From Paenibacillus paridis (GTDB taxonomy: Bacteria; Bacillota; Bacilli; Paenibacillales; Paenibacillaceae): 64,000 nt of DNA. Location of the stretch: contig NZ_VCIX01000092.1 in assembly GCF_006345825.1 (NCBI RefSeq), positions 868,001-932,000 on the forward strand, given 5' to 3'. The position numbers and the translations under genes were made by a program. Of the stretch, positions 59,934 to 64,000 are shown in pieces (position 1 is the first letter of the stretch; each line of letters opens with the position of its first letter). A model generated the notes under the pieces. That model was given only the letters and a program-made list of their open reading frames with translations, did not search any database and was not told the DNA's origin.

Positions 59934-60032
59934 AATTGTGAAAAAAGAGACATGAATATTATTTGCTATAAGGTACCTAGCTTAATTCCTGAATGAATAA
60001 ATAGAATTGGTTGAAACGAGGAGGAGTATGAG

Positions 60033-61340
60033 ATGAAACAGCAATTACCTGTAGCCATTATTGGGGGAGGCCCCGTGGGGCTTGCTGCTGCAGCACAATT
60101 AACAAAACGACAGATGCCATTTGTATTGTTTGAGCAGGGAACGTCGATAGGGGCATCTGTTCTTGAATGGGGCCACATCCAGATGTTCTCGCCATGGGAG
60201 TTCAATATCGATTCAGCAGCACGGGAACTTCTAACGCAATCGGGTTGGATGGCTCCTCCTAGCGAGGAGTTACCAACGGGCAAACAATTATTCGACGACT
60301 ATTTGCTTCCGCTTTCAGAGCTTCTTTCATTCAAGCCCTTCATAAAAACGGAGGCGAGAGTAATCGCCATTCATCGTAAGGGTTTGGATAAAATGAAAAC
60401 AGCTGGCAGAGAGGAAATGCCGTTTGAGGTAGTCTACGAAAGCAAACATAGCATCAATCGTTTGGATGCTTCCGCTGTTATTGATGCTACAGGCACCTGG
60501 AAGACACCAAACCCGATTGGGGCTAGCGGTAATCACGCGGCTCGTGAGATCGAATGTAGCTCACGCATTCATTATGGCATACCTGCATTGAATGGATCTC
60601 ATGCAGAGCGTTATTTAGGGAAATCTGTGGCTGTCGTTGGGAGCGGGCATTCGGCTATCCATGCAGTGCTGTTGCTAAATGGGCTGAGGAGCCAAGATCC
60701 CAATACAACCATCCACTGGGTGTTGCGAAAATCAACCGTAGCTGACGTCTTTGGAGGCGGTGAGCTTGATGGGCTGCCTGCACGCGGAGAGCTTGGATTA
60801 CGGGCTGCTGCACTTGTGCGTGAAGGTGCAGTCAATATTCATACGCCATTTCTCATCCATTCTATAGAACAAGATGGTGAGAAGCTAAATCTCATTGGGG
60901 AAGGGTCAGCCATAAACGCTGTGAATGAGATCATTGCGGCAACGGGAGCTAGGCCGGATTTTTCATTCCTCCGGGAGCTGCGTTATGAAGCTGACTCCGC
61001 CATTGAATGTGTACCAAGACTGGCGGAGCTTATTGATCCAAACCTTCATAGCTGCGGTACGGTTCAGCCTCATGGTGAGGCAGAGCTTAGACAGAGAGAG
61101 CATAATTTTTATGTTGTAGGCGGAAAGAGCTATGGACGCGCACCTACGTTTCTCCTTGCGACCGGTTACGAACAAGTCAGAAGCGTCGTAGCTGCTTTAG
61201 CAGGGGATTGGGACTCGGCTCGTGAAATAAAGCTGAATTTACCTGAAACTGGCGTTTGCAGTATTTCACGGCCAAAGTCAGCATTAAACGTTACGCAATC
61301 ATCATGCTGTGGTACTGTTAATCAGAATCGTATCGTTTGA
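60033..61340 (+). CDS. Flavin-dependent monooxygenase-like oxidoreductase
   Basis: A 435-residue FAD/NAD(P) enzyme with two Rossmann sites: AIIGGGPVGLAAAAQLTKRQ (about residues 9-28) and VAVVGSGHSAIHAVLL (about 199-214), plus DATGTWKTP between. It has the general layout of flavin monooxygenases seen in arsenic gene clusters (ArsO-like), but I cannot prove the substrate. The C-terminus carries a vicinal pair C425-C426 (QSSCCGT). ATG has GAGGAGG upstream and the gene is preceded by a MarR-type palindrome. Its last 39 bases overlap the convergent RCC1-repeat gene. Confidence 0.8.
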   Translation: MKQQLPVAIIGGGPVGLAAAAQLTKRQMPFVLFEQGTSIGASVLEWGHIQMFSPWEFNIDSAARELLTQSGWMAPPSEELPTGKQLFDDYLLPLSELLSFKPFIKTEARVIAIHRKGLDKMKTAGREEMPFEVVYESKHSINRLDASAVIDATGTWKTPNPIGASGNHAAREIECSSRIHYGIPALNGSHAERYLGKSVAVVGSGHSAIHAVLLLNGLRSQDPNTTIHWVLRKSTVADVFGGGELDGLPARGELGLRAAALVREGAVNIHTPFLIHSIEQDGEKLNLIGEGSAINAVNEIIAATGARPDFSFLRELRYEADSAIECVPRLAELIDPNLHSCGTVQPHGEAELRQREHNFYVVGGKSYGRAPTFLLATGYEQVRSVVAALAGDWDSAREIKLNLPETGVCSISRPKSALNVTQSSCCGTVNQNRIV

Positions 61341-62744
61341 AGCATTCCATTTGACGCTGGCGCCCAGTGCTTCTGTAATGAAGCGGAGCGGAACGATTGT
61401 CTTAGCCTGATTATATCGGGGTGCTTCCGATACTTGTTTTGCCTTTCCGTTTATGGTGGTTTGCGTTTTATTTATTTCAAGCGTTATGCTCGTTTTGCCC
61501 TTGCTAATCGAAATTTTGCCGGCATCGTAATTGACTTTGGCACCCATCGACTGAAATACGTCGCGGAGTGGAACAAAGGTCGTTCCGTTTATAATGACAG
61601 GGTCAGCGCTTAGCTTCACGAAGTTATCATTGAGCATAATTGAGAAGCTTTTGACCACGGCAGCAGGCATGATTTCACTTACTGTTTTTGGCGGGGCAGA
61701 GCCTTGGCTGATAGACCAGTATTTTCCTGTGCCCCAGGACCACACCGTCCCTTTTCTATCCAAGGCCAGACCGCTATTTGGTGCTCTTGCTTCGATGGCG
61801 ACAATTTGACTGAGGCTCTTAAGCTGATGAAGTGAGCCATTTTCTTCATTGTTCCAAACGGTTCCATTTTGTTGTAGAGCTAAGTTGTAATTGGAATTGT
61901 ATGGGGCAGCCGAAATGGCTTTGAACCCGTTCATTGGCTTGGCAGATGAGGGCTCGTAATAACCGACGGACCCGTCTTTACGAAGCAGAAAAACATTTCC
62001 CATATCGTCATTGTACATTTCCGATACCGAGCTAATATTTTTTGTAGCCCAAGGCAGCGTGTCCTCGCCCATTCTGCCATTATTCCAATAGCCCCAGCGG
62101 TTGACACTGCCGTCTGCCCTGACGATCGACAAGTTGTTTGGCGATGCTGCGATGGCAGTAATGTCGGAACGTTTAATTAAGCCAGGCGAATAAGCATTCG
62201 CTTCATCGGTATTTTCATCATAAGTACGGCAATAGCTTTCGTTGAAGGTAAAATCGGATCTTGTCATGGCGGAGAGGCAGACATTTCCCCATATCCAAGC
62301 CGAGCCCTCCTTGGTGAGCGCAACGTGAAATGAATCACCGCTTGCGATAGCCACAATATCTTTCAGTCCCTTCACTTGTGCGGGCTCTCGGGATACATTG
62401 GTTTTCAGCTTGTCAATCATGCCGTTGCCAAGCTGCCCCCATTCATTGGTTCCCCAGGTCCAGACGGTACCGTCTGCTTTCAAAGCAATATTGCCCACCT
62501 CTGCAGCGATGGCACCCGGAATTTTCGGCCCACGTTGTGCCTGGTCGTTGCCTTTCCAAGTCCAGATGGTTCCGTCCTTCTCTAGCGCCAGATGCGATTC
62601 AAGCATGGAATCGATATCGATAATTCCCGTCAGGGCTATGCCCCTGAGGGTAACATCCTGCTTTGCGAACACCGTATTCGTCTGCAAAGTGCATACCGCC
62701 AGCAGAAGCAGCGTCAGTCCCGTCCATTTCTTAAGTGGTCTCAT
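61302..62744 (-). CDS. Secreted RCC1-repeat protein with copper-amine-oxidase-like C-domain
   Basis: A 480-residue exported protein: signal segment LTLLLLAVCTLQTNTVFA; RCC1-type beta-propeller repeats (about residues 40-350) such as ADGTVWTWGTNEWGQLGNG and LTKEGSAWIWGN; and a C-terminal copper-amine-oxidase N-like domain (about 365-480) with FVPLRDVFQSMGAKVNYDAG and PLRFITEALGASVKWN. Both modules are common in Paenibacillus surface proteins, but the order is the reverse of the hydrolase at 49263. Function unknown; perhaps cell-wall binding. Stop at 61302 lies inside the monooxygenase gene. Confidence 0.82.
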   Translation of the reverse strand: MRPLKKWTGLTLLLLAVCTLQTNTVFAKQDVTLRGIALTGIIDIDSMLESHLALEKDGTIWTWKGNDQAQRGPKIPGAIAAEVGNIALKADGTVWTWGTNEWGQLGNGMIDKLKTNVSREPAQVKGLKDIVAIASGDSFHVALTKEGSAWIWGNVCLSAMTRSDFTFNESYCRTYDENTDEANAYSPGLIKRSDITAIAASPNNLSIVRADGSVNRWGYWNNGRMGEDTLPWATKNISSVSEMYNDDMGNVFLLRKDGSVGYYEPSSAKPMNGFKAISAAPYNSNYNLALQQNGTVWNNEENGSLHQLKSLSQIVAIEARAPNSGLALDRKGTVWSWGTGKYWSISQGSAPPKTVSEIMPAAVVKSFSIMLNDNFVKLSADPVIINGTTFVPLRDVFQSMGAKVNYDAGKISISKGKTSITLEINKTQTTINGKAKQVSEAPRYNQAKTIVPLRFITEALGASVKWNASNDTILINSTTA

Positions 62745-62971
62745 CCAGTGGACTCCTTCATATGCAATTTAAACTATAAACAGTTAGACGCAGCAGGGAG
62801 CCAAAAAGTTATTTAGGTCATTAAAAATAATTAGCGAAAGCTGCTGGGATTCGATGGAAGCGGATGAGCTGCAGATAATCTAATCACGATGAAAATCTGC
62901 TTTCTGTAAAAAAATAGTATATACTAGCGATATCAAGCATTTATTCGGATGATATAAGGAGTTAATGAGGC

Positions 62972-64000
62972 ATGGATATCGTTGAAGCAACTATTTCATC
63001 CGTTCAAGAAGCGATGGAGGCTGGCGAGTTAACGTCACGAGCGCTGGTACTCATGTATTTCGAACGCATTGCCGCACATGACAAAGACGGTCTAACGATT
63101 AATTCGGTTCTCGAGCTCAATCCCGATGCGTTATTTATCGCTACGGCGTTAGATAACGAAAGGTTGGCTCAAGGGCCACGAGGCCCGCTTCACGGTATTC
63201 CTATTTTGCTGAAGGATAACATCAATACTGGTGATCTCATGCACACGAGTGCGGGGTCGTTGGCGCTTGCCCATTCCTATGCGGGTGAGGACGCTTTTAT
63301 TGTAAAAAAACTTAGGGAAGCGGGAGCTGTCATTTTAGGCAAGGTAAATATGACGGAATTCGCCAACTTTATGACGGACGGCATGCCTTCAGGCTATAGC
63401 TCGCGCGGTGGTCAAGTACTGAATCCCTACAATATATCAGCGCCGACAGGGGGTTCGAGCGCAGGGTCGGGAGTGGCGGTAGCCTGCAACTTTTGCATGG
63501 CTTCCATCGGTACCGAAACCTCCGGTTCAATATTGAATCCCGGTAACCTGAGTTCTACTGTCGGTATTAAACCAACGGTCGGGCTTGTGAGCCGCAGCGG
63601 CATATTGCCGCTGTCGAACAGTCAGGATACGGCGGGGCCGATGGCAAGAACGGTAACGGATGCCGTGCATGTGTTGAATGCCATCGTTGCCCAAGATGCA
63701 GACGATGCATCCATGGGTGCAGGAAAGTGGCGCAAGCAAAGCGATTACAGCCTGTTCCTTGATCCAAAAGGACTGGAGGGCGCACGTATTGGCATTCCCA
63801 GAGATTATTTTTTCGAGGAATTGACGGACGAGCAGCTTGTGATCTTCAATGATGCGGTGGAGTTGATGAGGCAGCATGGCGCTACGATTGTAGACCCGGC
63901 TGATATCAGGACCGCACGGCAAATCGTCTATTCCTCCGTCGTGCTGAATGAATTTAAGTCGGCGATCAATGCCTATTTGTCGAAGCTGCCTCCAGGCTTC
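62972..64000 (+). CDS. Amidase signature family protein (5' part)
   Basis: The first 343 residues of a GatA-like amidase; the gene runs off the window. The Ser-Ser-Lys triad is visible: Lys in PILLKDNIN, first Ser in the glycine-rich TGGSSAGSG and nucleophile Ser in IGTETSGSILNPG. PLHGIPILLKD and TVGIKPTVGLVSR are family blocks. ATG 62972 is preceded by AAGGAG and AATGAGG. Substrate unknown; the pattern fits general amidases rather than the tRNA amidotransferase subunit, as no gatC or gatB is near. Confidence 0.85.
   Translation, partial: MDIVEATISSVQEAMEAGELTSRALVLMYFERIAAHDKDGLTINSVLELNPDALFIATALDNERLAQGPRGPLHGIPILLKDNINTGDLMHTSAGSLALAHSYAGEDAFIVKKLREAGAVILGKVNMTEFANFMTDGMPSGYSSRGGQVLNPYNISAPTGGSSAGSGVAVACNFCMASIGTETSGSILNPGNLSSTVGIKPTVGLVSRSGILPLSNSQDTAGPMARTVTDAVHVLNAIVAQDADDASMGAGKWRKQSDYSLFLDPKGLEGARIGIPRDYFFEELTDEQLVIFNDAVELMRQHGATIVDPADIRTARQIVYSSVVLNEFKSAINAYLSKLPPGF

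Noticed and set aside
1..64000. Prophage, insertion sequence or integrated plasmid
   Set aside because: No transposase, integrase, phage structural gene or flanking attachment repeats were seen anywhere; accessory genes appear singly inserted among core genes.

Overview
The window looks like chromosome from a Gram-positive, endospore-forming member of the Paenibacillaceae, most likely Paenibacillus or a close relative. The evidence is the Bacillales gene set (nadD-yqeK-rsfS, cvfB, yhaO/yhaN, yqhH/yqhG, yqzE, cwlD, a DUF3243 protein), strong GGAGG ribosome sites, frequent GTG/TTG starts, and extracellular proteins with copper-amine-oxidase-type N-domains. I see no insertion sequence, phage module, rRNA or CRISPR array. 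There is one tRNA gene.

Layout. 0.1-3.4 kb: a tight housekeeping operon (nadD, yqeK, rsfS, cvfB, a methyltransferase) ending in a strong terminator. 3.5-4.3 kb: a non-coding array of 14 related palindromes. 4.6-8.6 kb: a small gene and the class Ib ribonucleotide reductase operon nrdIEF, with two NrdR boxes and a terminator-like hairpin in its leader. 8.7-15.9 kb: an ABC-2 exporter, an unusual HPr kinase paralog, a GyrI-like protein, a PhzF protein and an AraC regulator. 16-24 kb: a membrane diguanylate cyclase, a GT4 glycosyltransferase, the YhaO/YhaN nuclease pair and a YkvI-type transporter. 24.3-33.4 kb: an ArsB/NhaD-type transporter, a lipoprotein, two xpt paralogs, a YjlB cupin, a GH43 glycosidase, a decayed stretch, an A-type Fe-S carrier with a 7Fe ferredoxin, tRNA-Leu and an Rrf2 regulator. 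33.4-37.2 kb: a maltodextrin-type ABC importer (mdxEFG-like, no ATPase) behind a promoter overlapped by a cre-like site and followed by an attenuator-like hairpin. 37.4-43.1 kb: sporulation and cell-wall genes in an interlocked, mutually antisense arrangement, then yqhGH. 43.3-46.0 kb: a B12-dependent class II ribonucleotide reductase with its own NrdR boxes. 46-53.9 kb: dispersed repeats, a TetR/ketopantoate-reductase-like divergon, a secreted hydrolase, a GNRTG-repeat protein, an SDR enzyme and an amino-acid permease. 53.9-56.0 kb: a compact DUF1989 - LysE - YqcI/YcgG cluster. 56.1-61.3 kb: an arsenic region (arsR-arsB-arsC, a hydrolase, and a divergent MarR/flavin-monooxygenase pair). 61.3-64 kb: an RCC1-repeat secreted protein and the 5' part of an amidase gene.

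How genes work together. Both nucleotide reductases probably answer to NrdR, giving an oxygen- and metal-dependent enzyme and a B12-dependent one under one repressor. The arsenic region has two regulatory layers: ArsR on overlapping operators, and a MarR protein with paired cysteines on two matching palindromes. The strongest candidate for an undescribed system is the cluster at 53.9-56.0 kb. It pairs a family known for haem-dependent N-hydroxylation of guanidino compounds with a DUF1989 protein (a superfamily that includes carboxyguanidine deiminases) and a LysE exporter. Two of its three ribosome sites sit inside hairpins.
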